From assembly GCF_040869045.1 (NCBI RefSeq), contig NW_027136912.1:62001-126000 (forward strand): a DNA stretch of 64,000 nt, written 5' to 3'. The notes under the pieces are model-generated. The model did not search any database and was not told where the DNA came from. It was given only the letters and a program-made list of their open reading frames with translations. Below are positions 42,414 through 54,132 of this stretch, in pieces. Source of the DNA: Eurosta solidaginis. Its lineage: Eukaryota; Arthropoda; Insecta; Diptera; Tephritidae. Numbering within the stretch: the first letter of the stretch is position 1; each line of letters begins with the position of its first letter. The position numbers were made by a program, and so were the translations under genes.

Positions 42414-45080
42414 GTTAAATATCAATTTAGTAGTAACCAAGGCCAAAGAAGTGTTAATTGAAAATACTCAAAGTCTGTAGAAACCAAATATTTGTGCGTC
42501 AGTTGGAAAAGGGAATAAAAATAGCACAGATGAAAACACAAACTTTTAGGTTTCAAGCTTTAAAAAAAAACATTTCAATGAAAAATATAATTTAAAAAAT
42601 AGCCAAATTTTAATCGTCAATAAATAACAAACCCACAACAACGACTTTAAAGCTTAAATGGTTTTAATATTGTGCTCATTTCTATTCTCCTTTTAAACAA
42701 AAAAAAAACCAATGCGTACATTGAGGCGCGTGCTATAAAGTTTCAACGAAAAAGGTCAAAATCAGCTAAAAAAAAATAAAAGCTTGATTGCAATAAATAG
42801 TAAAATATTTACTGTGAAATGTGAACAAATTAATTTTCGTAACATAAAGGTCCTTATATACGTAGGAATGAATGAATGCCTTTAAGCGATTTGAAATTAA
42901 AAACGTTAGCCACAAAAAAGGACGATAGGAAAAGAGATAATAGAAAGCTATGACCTTTTTCGCTTTTCGCATAGCAATTTTCGGTAAAATTATCAAAATA
43001 TCACTACAACTGGCCTTAAACGAAAGCAACAAAAGCAACTACAAATTAATAAAACCACAAAAACAACTACTTGACTGAAATACTATATACCCAACTTTTA
43101 TGATTGGTCACTTATTTGCCTAAATTTTGACCACTAAATTACCTAAGCAGCTTAGACTTACTGCTGAGCTGTTTTCGGCTGCCATTTTAAGTCCTTCGCT
43201 TTATTTAAGGATATGTCTTTTGTTTTCATTATGAATTTGTGTGGCACATCAATTTTGTATGCTATGTAATGTAAAATTTTACAAGCAGATTACTTTTAAT
43301 TTACATTTTCGGGCTTATCTTTTTTGCTCACTACCACACTGCCCTTTTTGTCTTGTTTAACACACACACGCACACTAGGACAAGCTTTGTTCACAAAGTA
43401 TTTGCTGCGTCAGCATCGATGGAAGTTGGCAAACTGTAACGCACATGTTTTTGTGTTTTCTATGAAATATCATACTGGACACTCCAGCACTTGCATATGT
43501 ATGTGTAATAATTTAATTAATGCAAATACGACGATTACTGTTCACTAGCCTAAAATGGGCGTAAGAGAGGCTTGTTAAACAAGGAGGACTGTCGGCATGA
43601 TAACTTACAAGGTTAATGAGCAACTGAGATTCAGTAGTGTTTTGACGGTCGGTTGTTTTGTAAATATGGCATACTTTAAGGCTCAATTTGTATTTATATA
43701 AAGTAAAACACAATGAGAGTTTGATAAGCACTACATTGAATGCTGCATACTTTTAGGCGCAACTTATTTTTAGTGAGAATTTTTGAGATGAGATTTTTGC
43801 GGAACAACTATCAGCACGCCGATAGAGGAACTATGACCGCAATCCAGCCTCATTTACTAAAAACATTTCAACAAGGTATGTCATGATGTCTCCCACCCGT
43901 CCACGTAAAAACTTAAGTGTGCACGAATGGACACCGTCCAAGAAGGCATACTCCTAAGCACAGCCAAAGCAAGAAATCCCAATTTACACTTGAACAAGTC
44001 TCAGCACAAATGGAAGAGTACCACGAGCAGTATAATAACAAGAGCCACATGGCAAAACTGGAATTACATAAGGTCAAGGGGGAACTAAGTAGATCTAGAG
44101 CAGATAGCCATAAAATTATGCAGCACACATTGTTATCTAGGTAAGCATGATGAGTGCGGAAGGTTTTGTGGTATAACTACAAACGAGAACGAGTAATGCC
44201 CATCTCAGTAGACGTTTAGGATGCTCCTGAAGTCGAATTTTTGAAAATCCGAGTAGGTTTTATTAAAATACGAAAGTCAAAACAACTAAGCAACACTTCC
44301 CAAGCCACTTCTGGGCAGCGAGCTATTTAAATTCACAAACTTCCCTCTGAAAGGACAATGACTATATGCTATATATACTACTTTAGTATATCGTTAGAAC
44401 TCACTTCTGCACAAACTCCTCGCTTAGAATTTTGATTTTATAATACTTTGTTCGATCAACTGCATTGATCATTTTCAATCTTCTGTTATATGTGTCGGTC
44501 AATTGCTTAGATCAGGATATTTTGATTAAAGTTATCTTTCTTTGAATAGTGGAAACAAACTGCCTATCTCTTCGGTGGATTGCTAACCTATCGGTCTCTC
44601 ACCGTTTCTAATACAACACGTTCACAATGGATGTGGACCGATAAATGTGTTATCTCACTCAAACCACAAGGATGTACCCTTTCTGAGATGCTCTGGATTG
44701 TGGTCGAAAGTTATCTGCTGGGCGATTTTGCATTACGAGATTACAAAGCTTTTAGGGATATTGATAATATTGATATTAACTCTCCCTTAACCGATATAAC
44801 CTCTTTCGGTACTAGCTCGTTAAAGTACTAGCTGAACCGTCTCCGAAACGCTGTGACCTTGCAGGCCACTCCATCCTCTTCTTTCCTGGGTAACTTGAGT
44901 TTTCTAAAACCTCGGCTGCTCAATATCTCTCCCCGTATATTCCTTATTTTGAATGAGTTCGCTTTGTCTTGAATAGGAGTGACAATTGGGTTCGGGAAGC
45001 TATAGATTTAAAACTTTTTTATGCAATCTTCGACAGGGTTTAGTCAAAAGCTGGTCTGTATAGTTTAAACGTTTGCAGCC
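42414..45080. other. Interval without a recognisable gene
   Basis: AT-rich, with ORFs no longer than 90 aa (for example 43917-44144 and 44580-44831). The 75-aa plus frame at 43917 reads as a basic then heptad-like peptide but has no partner or recognised family. Confidence 0.4.
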
Positions 45081-45420
45081 CTGGATGTGTTGTGAGCACG
45101 CTCCGCGTACCACGCTGAAGATCGTGGGTTCAAGTCTCGGGCAAAGGATTGCAAAATTTAGATTTTCTTAGCGTGATCCTCCTTGGCAATAGTTTGGCAA
45201 GCACTTCGATTATATTTCTGGGCTTCTGAGTAAAAATTCGTCCGCCTTGCAGCTGCCGTTTGAACTCGGTATAAACGTAGCTCCCATCAAGCCAACTTGT
45301 AGGAAAAATAGGAAAGAAGCACGGCGCCAATTGGTAAGGAAGCTTGTCCAAAATCTTTTCGGAACTATATCGCGCCTTTTAATTCTAATTTTATTTTATT
45401 TTATTTTATTTTATTTTTTT
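45081..45420 (+). mobile_element. tRNA-derived SINE, worn copy
   Basis: Box B GGTTCAAGTC at 45128-45137, a degenerate box A near 45088, then the same body as 9769-10137 (GTTTGGCAAG, CTTGCAGCTGCCGTT, GTAGGAAAAATAGG, TATCGCGCC). The tail is (TTTTA)n up to about 45420. It is more diverged than the 9.8-kb copy. Confidence 0.85.
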
Positions 45421-46925
45421 AACAATCGAGCCCCAGTGGTCCGAACTCCCATTTAAAATAAGGATAAAAAACTTTATTTCCTAATACCACATGAAGCGGA
45501 ACCAAACTTAAGTCCTACAGTTTCGAAGCGTTTGCGATTATATGCGCATACTCGCCAGCTCCTCTCTCAGAGCACATAACAATTCTCCCATATTGTTGTT
45601 GTTTTAGCAGCCGGAGCGGCTCGTGATTTTTCCTGACCAAGGGGTGTAATTTGAGTGTAAGCTCATTTCATTTGTTCCGTTCATCACACAAATTGTCATC
45701 CTCCCAGCAGATCCTTGCAGCTGGACTTCACCATATTTTTCTGCTCGGGGAAGGTTTCGAACCCAATCCGGGACCCCGGTGGCTTTGATACGTATGCCGA
45801 AAAAGAAAACAATTTTCCCATCTTCGGTGGTTGTCGATACCTGTTTTGATATCGCGTTTATACATTCAAGGAGATCAAATGAATGACAGTCTGTGCTAAG
45901 GGTGAATGATTGTATAGCGTTAAGACTACTCCCCCTCTTTTAAAATATATTTTGATCCTGCTCGGGCGCCAATTAAATCTCATCGAGTTTACCAAGTCAG
46001 CAAAGATTTTGCAGTGAACCTTAAACAGGGCAATGAAACCGCAAGGCAATAAATTAACTTAAGTTCATATACCCCCGTCCGTTTATTTGAATTTCTCACA
46101 TATTCTATTTGTAATCAGATAAAATTTAATTTGCTCAAATAATTACATTATTTACATTCGCTCTGCTTACAGCAATGCTACATACTTCTACTCATAATCT
46201 CGAGCTCTTTCAAAATTCATAACCACAATCGTCAGTTTAACTGCTTTTGTTTATTAACCATGATAAGCTGTTTCGTCTTATTTAACACATGTATACATTT
46301 ATTTTTCCAAATTCTTTTTAACTCCTCCTCCATGACTTGTACTAAACAGAATTATATTTGCATTTGGGGGTTTTTATCATGCATTATGCATGTATTTGCC
46401 CAGCTGATGTTATTAAATCAACAACTTGCTTACAATTTTGACAAAAGGTGTTTATTTGTTGGAAGAACATATGCAAATATATTTATCCATTATATACACT
46501 AGGGCTGAGGATTTTCGGGATCGCTGCATTATTCTAAAATTTTTCTTGTATAGTTTTTAGTAAAAATCGCAACACATATGTGCTTACATACGTATACATA
46601 ACACAAAACCAAAAATAAAAGTAATTCATGCACTCATTTTTAATTTATAATGAAATTTTCCGCTGAGCTGTTTTATCAAAAAAGTTTTGCAAACATATAA
46701 GAATTACACTGGACGGCAGCAGTTCGTGGCAAGTTTGATTGAAATCAGTTTTGCACTCAAGGAACATGTTGAATACGGAAACGATACCTGTTTAGTCAAA
46801 AAGTTTCTAGCTTTTGAGACGATCCAACCTGAAATTGCAAAACTTTTTTTTTTGCTTCTGAGAGCTTGATTTTCAAGATTACTTTATTTTGCACAGGTGT
46901 TGAGATCTTGGAAAAAATACGGTAA
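45421..46925. other. Interval without a recognisable gene
   Basis: The part 45590-45790, starting TTGTTGTTGTTTTAGCAG, has the look of another dispersed dipteran repeat, but I could not match it to a second copy here. The remainder is AT-rich with short ORFs. Confidence 0.4.
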
Positions 46926-47660
46926 TTGAACAATTTATTAAACTCAATATATTTATATTATAATTGATTTCTCAGAAAAAAAGTTTCTAAAACTTGAAAT
47001 GGAGTTTAAACAAATGGAGTGATAGACAGATTAACTATCTGAAAAAAGTATGAAATTTCTAGAAGTGATATAAACTCAAATGTTCCTATAAATCATGTTC
47101 TTTGCAATTTTGATTATTTAAAGGAATATTAATATGATATTTTCAACAATACCGGGATTTCAGTCCTATAATACTGGCGTCCCGGGATCATGATCCCTAA
47201 TTTATGTATGAATGAATACATTTCGCTTAACTATACTTATATAAATATACATGCCCTTAAAATTTTATTGCAAAATCATTCTCACCGGACATTGACTAAT
47301 TTATCAAACTCAATATATCCTATAATGATTTCTCAGAAGAAAAATTTTCTATTTGAAATGGGGTTTGAACAGTAGGAGTGGTAGATAGAATAACTCTGTC
47401 AAAAAAGAAAGAAATTTCTGGAGGTGGCATGACCTTAAATTTCCCAATAAATCGTGTTTTTATAACTTAGAATATTTAAAGGGATATTAAGGTGATATTT
47501 TCAAAAATATCGGGATTACAGTCCAATAATCTCGGCGTTCCGGGATCATCATCCCTAATGTATGTTTGAATCAACACAACTTGCCTAACTATACTTATAC
47601 TACTACTTGTATAAATCTTATAATCCCCTTAAATTTTTCTTGCTAAATCATTCATCCCAG
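46926..47660. repeat. Diverged tandem duplication, period about 367 bp
   Basis: Units 46926-47290 and 47291-47660 share the order AACTCAATATAT, TTTCTCAGAA, GAAATTTCT, GATATTTTCAA, then GGGATCATGATCCCTAA or GGGATCATCATCCCTAA. By eye roughly three quarters of positions agree. It is too diverged to be a recent assembly artefact. Confidence 0.8.
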
Positions 47661-48534
47661 ATCAGGCGGTCGATATAAAGCTTAAAAAGTAATTCGGATT
47701 TCCACTCTTATTTGAAGAACACTTGCTACACTTAGGTAGTTTAGATAGAATAATGGAGCTCACAAATTTTGTTTTGTTTGCTCATTGTTCTGAAGTTTGC
47801 AATAAATGTACAGCTCAGAGGCCAAGACTAGCAGACTGGAAAACCAGTGTACTTGCACTTAGAATGCGGTCTAGTTTGCAAGCTCCGCACAGAAATTTTT
47901 AGTTTGACAGAGTGCTCTCAGCAAACCTCTGGCAAGATTCTACCAGTCTGCAGAGGCTCCTAACAGTCTATATTTCGCCACCGGTGGAAAACTTGCCAGC
48001 AAACTGCTTGACTACGGCTGAATGCTCTCCCAATGATAGCATGCATTACACTCTGTTGTTCAACGTTTACCTTTTCAAATCAATCTCAAACACGTTTTCG
48101 AAATGCTTCTAACGTTCGAGAAAGTTTTACAAATATTTCGAAATTTTTACTTGGAATTCTCTGAAATTTTTGTGTATGCGGCTTTTAGAACAATTAGTTT
48201 AAGTCCAAAAACCCACAATGTCTCTTTCCACATAAAAAAATTGACATTTTGTTTAGCGGCAAATCCAAAACACTCTTTAAAAAAAAAAATCAAAAAGCAG
48301 TGCACATTTCGGTAGACCTAAAACCTGTATTTTGTTAGACTAAAATTAATTGGGCTACAAAACTGCATACACGAAAATATTTAAAGAACTCAAAAAAAAA
48401 GTTGACTATTTGTATGGATTAAGCGGGGAATGCACTAATTGCTTTTAAATGTATGAAAACAAAAATAAAACAACATCAATGTATGAAAACATTAATTTGA
48501 AGCAATTTTTAATTTCTGATTTTATTTAATAATT
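47661..48534. other. Interval without a recognisable gene
   Basis: Short ORFs and A-runs only. Confidence 0.4.
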
Positions 48535-48665
48535 TGGAAAGAAATTTAAACAATTTGTCATCAGCACGACAAGGTAAGAACTGTTGCGAGCTGGGATTTG
48601 AACCCGCACTCCTACGATAGTTGAAGTGTTACATACGCATTCAGCCACGTCATGCCTTAGCTGTT
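48535..48665 (-). mobile_element. tRNA-like (SINE-type) pol III unit
   Basis: On the minus strand a box A-like TGGCTGAATGCG (about 48635-48646) is followed by box B GGTTCAAATCC (about 48595-48605) at tRNA-like spacing. A short body runs toward an AT-rich end near 48535. It does not fold into a convincing tRNA cloverleaf by eye and resembles the head of a second SINE family. Confidence 0.5.
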
Positions 48666-48985
48666 GTAAACCTTATCCCAATTACCTTTCTTGCATATTT
48701 AATTCGCACGCCCAACGCTTTTATTTAATTGTCTAATCAACGCTCTAGATTGACGAGGAGTGTGATGACTAGTACATAGGCCCTACCTAATTATTTTCTA
48801 GCTTTTAGTATTATTATTGCTTAATTTAAGTATTGTTTTCAATAAAATCGTTTAACTTGAAATTTTTGTTTAATAATTTTTTTTCAAGTTTTTATTCTCT
48901 ATTTAATTCCTATTATTTCTAATTCTATTTAGATAATTTAGTGACTCATTATTACAAGGACTCTTTCCTGACAATTTGTTATAAT

Positions 48986-49060
48986 CTAAGTCTCAATACA
49001 TAATCCTTCCAAAGGCTTTACTCGACTCAGCGCCACGTATGCTTGTCCCTCCTCGAACTC
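48986..49060 (-). pseudogene. Helitron-like helicase C-terminal scrap
   Basis: Minus-strand reading gives about 24 codons, EFEEGQAYVALSRVKPLEGL plus CIET, then a stop at 48986-48988. GQAYVALSRV-x3-LEGL is the highly conserved last motif of PIF1-type helicases, which in insects is most often from Helitron transposons. Upstream the frame is closed by a stop within 15 codons, so only a fragment remains. A host PIF1 pseudogene is a less likely alternative. Confidence 0.55.
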
Positions 49061-49064
49061 CAAT

Positions 49065-50658
49065 ATATTTTGATGTCACTTCTACCGGAATGTATGTAAT
49101 ATTTGTTCCAGATATGAGCCAAATCGGACCACAAATACGATTTCTTTAAACATTTCGATCCATACGCGACCTATCGGACTATATTGAAAGTTTCAAGCTA
49201 TCTTAGCTTATCGGAAAGTTACTTAAATTTCAATTACAAAATTCTGTTCGCTACACAGAGTCAAGCTAAATAAAACGGAAAAAGTTGGAAATTTTTATAA
49301 AGCTTTCACGACTTTATGAATTTTTTTCGAAAACGCTTTGATTTAAGTTTTGCGTAGTTCCAGTTAAAAAATTAAAGAAGTTTCTACTTAAAACATCAAA
49401 CATAAAAAAGGAAAGAATTTCCACTGCTGAATCTGAATTAGCATTGCATGAGCCTCATTATACAATATTCTTATAAGTTTTGCTATTGTTTGCGAGCTCT
49501 TTCGCTGTTGCTTTCATTACTAATTTGCTCTAACGTTGTCATTATTATTTTTATCGACCTTTTTTCCACAATGCCTTAAGTCATGTTTTCCACTTTTCAA
49601 ACGAATTTCATGGCATTTATGTCTCATGGCCACTTGTTGACCACTTGAAAAGACTAAGCTTTAACTTATTGGTTTGACGCTGGCGTTGGCGAACTTTTCG
49701 CGACAGAAAAAAGTTCTCAATTTTGACAAAAAAGCAGACGCAAAACAAAAACAAAGTGCATGCATCTTTATAAAAAAAATTATAACGTTGTTCGGTAAAA
49801 ATTTTGTTTCACAGCACGCATATCACCACGCCTAAGTCCTGCGGCAATGCTGCGCGTTTGCGATCATCAAAATGTCAGCGACCGACGTTGTTTAAAGGGG
49901 ATAATTAATTTGCGTGCAGCTTTGTTGGTCACGAGTATTTGTAATGACGGTGTTGTTTTGTTAGTTTTTTTTGCTTTGGTCACTTCGTAAGCACTGGCTG
50001 GACTTTGTTGTTAAGTATTTAACGATTTGTTTTTTCTTCTTCTTTTTTTATTATATATTATAGTAGCACTCCGCTTGAACAAAATAATTCAGTTCCATGG
50101 AAACTGTTGTGACCGTAATTTTTTATTCATCTGGTTGATGTTTTTTTCTTTACAAATGAGATCTTAACGCTTATGACTTATATCAAAAAGTGCTTAATTT
50201 AATTATGGATTTCAGCTATAGTTTTAAAAATTGAAATCTTAAAAACCTTAACAATAAACCCTGGCTGCTTGTCTTATATGGGTGCTATCACCTCTGCTGT
50301 GAACGCTGGTCATCAACCAAATTATTTATCCTCAAGACACGCTGTACCGTTGCGTTTCTAATTTTCATGTTTATACTATCCTTAAACTCAATGACAATTT
50401 CTGCAGTAGTTTAAATGTGTTCAGAAGAGACATCTTGATGATGTCCCTGTCATCGCGTTCAGTTGCCCTACGTGGTCATCCGCTTTCAAAATGACCGGAT
50501 AAAATCTCCGATTCTATATTTTTCATCCAAAATCTCCTAAAGGATGATCCATTATAATATACATCGCCTATGCTAATCATAATTAGGGTTATTTGCGATT
50601 TGTAGACATCTATGTAAATTTCTTTCTTGAAGATAACACTATTACTTTTATAAAATAT
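49065..50658. other. Interval without a recognisable gene
   Basis: No long ORF. The stretch 49070-49250 (ATATGAGCCAAATCGGACC, then GATCCATACGCG) may be part of another dispersed repeat. The remainder is AT-rich and unassigned. Confidence 0.4.
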
Positions 50659-51288
50659 TGTGACGAAGTTGCTGCAAATCCTCTTATTTGCAATCCTCTG
50701 CTAAGTTCGAATCACTAAACTGTTGAATAAATAACTCCAATATTGAATGATGGAAATATGGCCTTTATTAAGTACTTCACAATAACACTTATACTTTGCT
50801 ACTCGCTGGCTTAATAATCAAACTGATTGATAACTCAAATGAAACTGAATTACTTCTTACTCGCTTGCCCCGCTTTTATAGTTTACGCTGCATACTTCTA
50901 GGCTCTTCGATTTCCAGAACTTACTAGTTGTTTCGGCTACAAAATCGCCAGCCACAACTACGTGCACAAATTATTGCTCTCTCTTGTGACAACTCAGATA
51001 AGATATATGCACGTGTTTGTGCATTGCCGCTCCGCTGCTCGTATATGTACATATGTGTAGACGCAATTATTTATTCGTTTATGTAGATACATAAAGATTG
51101 AATTATTGATGTGAATGTTTGTAGTTTGCGCCCATAGGCATATAAGTAAATGCATCTGTGTGTGACATCTCTCTGGGCTGCCTTATATATGTGTATACAT
51201 GATTTAATTATTAACGTAAATACTGCTTAGCATGGCCTTAGCATCGCCTTAGTGATGGGATAATTTAGTGATGCTAATATCCGTGACA
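50659..51288 (-). repeat. 3' LTR of copy 3
   Basis: 630 bp, TGTGACGAAGTTG to ATATCCGTGACA on the plus strand, with minus-strand TATAAAAG at 50873-50880. It shares long blocks with the solo LTR at 335-957. The polypurine tract CTTAGGTGGAGGGCAG lies next to it. Confidence 0.9.
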
Positions 51289-51299
51289 CTGCCCTCCAC

Positions 51300-52055
51300 C
51301 TAAGTCTGATCGTCCCGATCAGACAAATCTCTCGATCTAAACGTTGCTAGCCTTTCCAAATGGACCACCTTCATTTTGGTTCGTGGTTTGCCGATGGTTT
51401 GTATGCGGTACACTACATCGTTGATCCGTTTTACAACTTTGTATGGGCCTTCCCAATTACACTGCAATTTCGGCAACAAACCTTTTTTACGTTGTGGGTT
51501 GTATAACAGCACCAAATCTCCTTCCTGAAAACCTTCTGAATTAATTGCTTTATCATATCTGGCTTTCATCTTGTCACTCATAATCTTCGTTCGTTGCCTT
51601 ATCAGATCATGTATTTCTCTTAGCTCTTCTTCCAAATCACTAGCGGATTTCCTGACATTTCTCTCCGCATTGACATCTATCCCAAACTTCAAATCAGCTG
51701 GCAGTCTAAGGTCATTGCCAAAAATTACTTTTGCAGGGGTTTGGCCCGTTGTCTCATGCACTTCTGTTCGGTAAGCCATCAAGAATAATGGTATGCGGGT
51801 ATCCCATTCTTTATGGTACTTGTCCACTACTTTCCTTAAGTGCTCCTCCAATGTTCTATTGAATCGTTCTACCATACCATCGGATTGAGGATGTAATGCA
51901 GTTGTCCGTGTTTTTCGAATGCCCAATGACTTACACATTTCCTGGAACACAGCTGATTCGAAATTCCTGCCTTGGTCAGAATGTACATGGGTACTACCTT
52001 TTCGATGCTCAATGGAAAAGTCATAGCTTTGTAGTCGCTCGATCCATCGTGCCAA
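51300..52055 (-). pseudogene. RNase H end fused to integrase with internal deletion
   Basis: A 251-aa minus frame. It opens with the last part of RNase H (ARWIERLQSYDFSIEHRKG) and then jumps within GSTHVHSDQGRNF into the middle of integrase. The HHCC zinc finger and first catalytic Asp are gone. The second Asp (SDQGRNF) and the Glu region (SDGMVERFNRTL) remain, and the C-terminal domain is intact (SEGFQEGDLVLLYNPQR, WEGPYKVVKRI, KVVHLERL). The deletion stays in frame. Integration activity should be absent. Confidence 0.88.
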
Positions 52056-52061
52056 TTGTCC

Positions 52062-52409
52062 TTACGGATTACGGAACTGCAGTAGCCATTTTAAAGCTGC
52101 GTGATCTGTCCTGACACGGAATCGCTGGCCGTAGAGGTATTTGTGAAAATGTTTAACGCACTCTACCAATGCCAACAGCTCTCTCCGCGTAACGCAGTAG
52201 TTCCTCTCTGGTTTTCCAATCGAACGGCTGTAATATGCAACCACCTTCTCCTGTCCATCGACCAGTTGTGATAAAACGCCTCCTATAGCATATCCACTCG
52301 CATCTGTATCTAGAATAAATGTTGCTCCTGGAATCAGATTGCTAACATTGGGGCAGTGCACAAACGCTCCTTCAATGTTTGGAAAGCCACTTCTTGCTCC
52401 TTCTTCCAT
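52062..52409 (-). pseudogene. RNase H domain of copy 3
   Basis: Contains FILDTDASGYAIGGVLSQ (first catalytic Asp), RRELLALV (Glu) and RTDHAALKWL (Asp). It is in a different frame from the RT upstream. A C-to-T change makes a stop just before GQLARW, at the boundary to the next frame. Confidence 0.85.
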
Positions 52410-52483
52410 TCAAAAGCTTTATTTTTTCTTGTAAGCTCATGGAGGCTATGGGCTACGCTGGAAAAATTGTGTACAAATCGGCG

Positions 52484-54025
52484 TTAATATGTGCACAGCC
52501 CAAGGAAACTTCTTAATTCATGTAGGTTCTGGGGTCTTGGCCAATCCTTTACAGCCTCTATCTTTTCGTTCGCAGTGCAGATGCCCTCTGTCGTTACCTT
52601 GTGACCCAAATAATTTACTTCCTTTTTAAACAGCGCACACTGTTTGGGACTTAGCTTCAGACCAGCGCCAGCTATTCTTTGGAAAACTTCCTCCAAGTTC
52701 TTAAGATGTTCATCGAAATTCTTGCCCAATACGATGATGTCGTCCAGGTTCACCAAGCATGTTTTCCAATGTAGTCCTTTCAATACCTGATCCATGAGTC
52801 TCTCGAAAGTAGCTGGTGCATTACATAGTCCAAAGGGCATTACTGTAAATTGCCAAAGACCATCTCCGACGCTGAAGGCTGTTTTCTCTTTGTCTTCCTC
52901 CTTTACCTCCACTTGCCAGTAGCCGCTTTTCAAGTCCAGTATGGAAAACCATTTCGTACCAGAGAGCGAGTCCAGAGTGTCGTCAATTCTTGGCAATGGA
53001 TAGCTATTCTTTTTCGTAACGTCATTCAACTTCCGGTAGTCCACGCAAAACCTCATTTTTCCATCCTTCTTCTTTACAAGTACTACCGGTGAGCTCCAGG
53101 GACTAGCTGATGGTTCGATGACGCCGCTGTCGCTCATTTCTTGTATAATTTGACTCACAACTTGCCGCTTCGCCAGTGGAACACTACGTGGAGCTTGACG
53201 GATCGGCCTCACATCTCCAGTGTCAATTTGATGTTTCACAACGTTGGTGCGGCCTGGTTTAGAACCATCCTGGTCAAATATGTTCGCGTACTTTAGGAGC
53301 AGTTGTTTTGCCTTACTCTGATATGCTTCCTCTAGCCCCTGCGTCCATGCCGTGATGTCATTTGAAAGATTAGTATTACTAGCTGAAACGTGTTCCTGGA
53401 GCTGTTCACAGTTAATAACTACTTCAGCCTCTTGGCATCTTCCCAAAATAGCTCCTTTAGTCAGTTTGAGTGGTGAATTGAACTCATTGAGTACTCTTAC
53501 TGGAACACGTCCATCTTGTTTTGTCATAGGCAGGGTTTTTCCTACAAGTATGCTCAGTGCTGATTTGTTTGTTGCTTCGACAACCCACAATTTGTTTGTC
53601 CCACAATCTCCATTAACCTTTGCCCAGATGACTGCTTCGGATTTTGGTGGTATTCGCTGACTCTCTTCCACCAGCACTCGTTTACTGCTGTAGCCTCTCT
53701 CGTAGCCGAAATTAAGTGGCACATCCATGTTCTTATATCGCATCGTCTTGCTTTGCATATCGATTTTGATGCCTTGGTTGATTAAGAAGTCCACTCCAAT
53801 TATGATTTCATCAACAATACCTGCCACTATAAAATTGTGTAGTACCGTGATGTTCCCAATTGCTACTTCACATTCTACTTCTCCAATTACCTGGGTGTCT
53901 TCTCCAGTGGCTGTACGCAATATTGCTCCATGCAATGGTCTTATCTTCTTGTTGACTAAATCCGCTCGAATGGTGGAATGAGATGCACCCGTATCTACAG
54001 TCAGTAAACGTTCCTTTCCATCCAC
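52484..54025 (-). pseudogene. Protease and reverse transcriptase of copy 3
   Basis: A 513-aa frame. The protease has VDTGASHSTIRADLV near its start and IIGVDFLINQ. RT has the KKKDGKMRFCVDYR block, LDLKSGYWQ and FTVMPFGLCNAPATF. The catalytic box reads VNLDDIIV, with Asn in place of the Tyr usual in YLDD. The frame ends at LGLCTY, a few residues before the expected connection to RNase H, because of a frameshift. The upstream start is within the shared gag-protease frame, which is itself shifted near 54110. Confidence 0.88.
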
Positions 54026-54132
54026 ATGTCCTCCGACAGTAAGATTGCTCGACCTTCTTCCAATTTGTGAGATAGAGATTATGGGGCATTCAATTGAGGG
54101 AGTCAGCTGTCGCCCCTTGCTGCTGACTCGCT

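Noticed and set aside
43917..44144. 75-aa basic, heptad-like ORF
   Set aside because: Suggestive wording but single, short, and without any supporting neighbour or recognised family.
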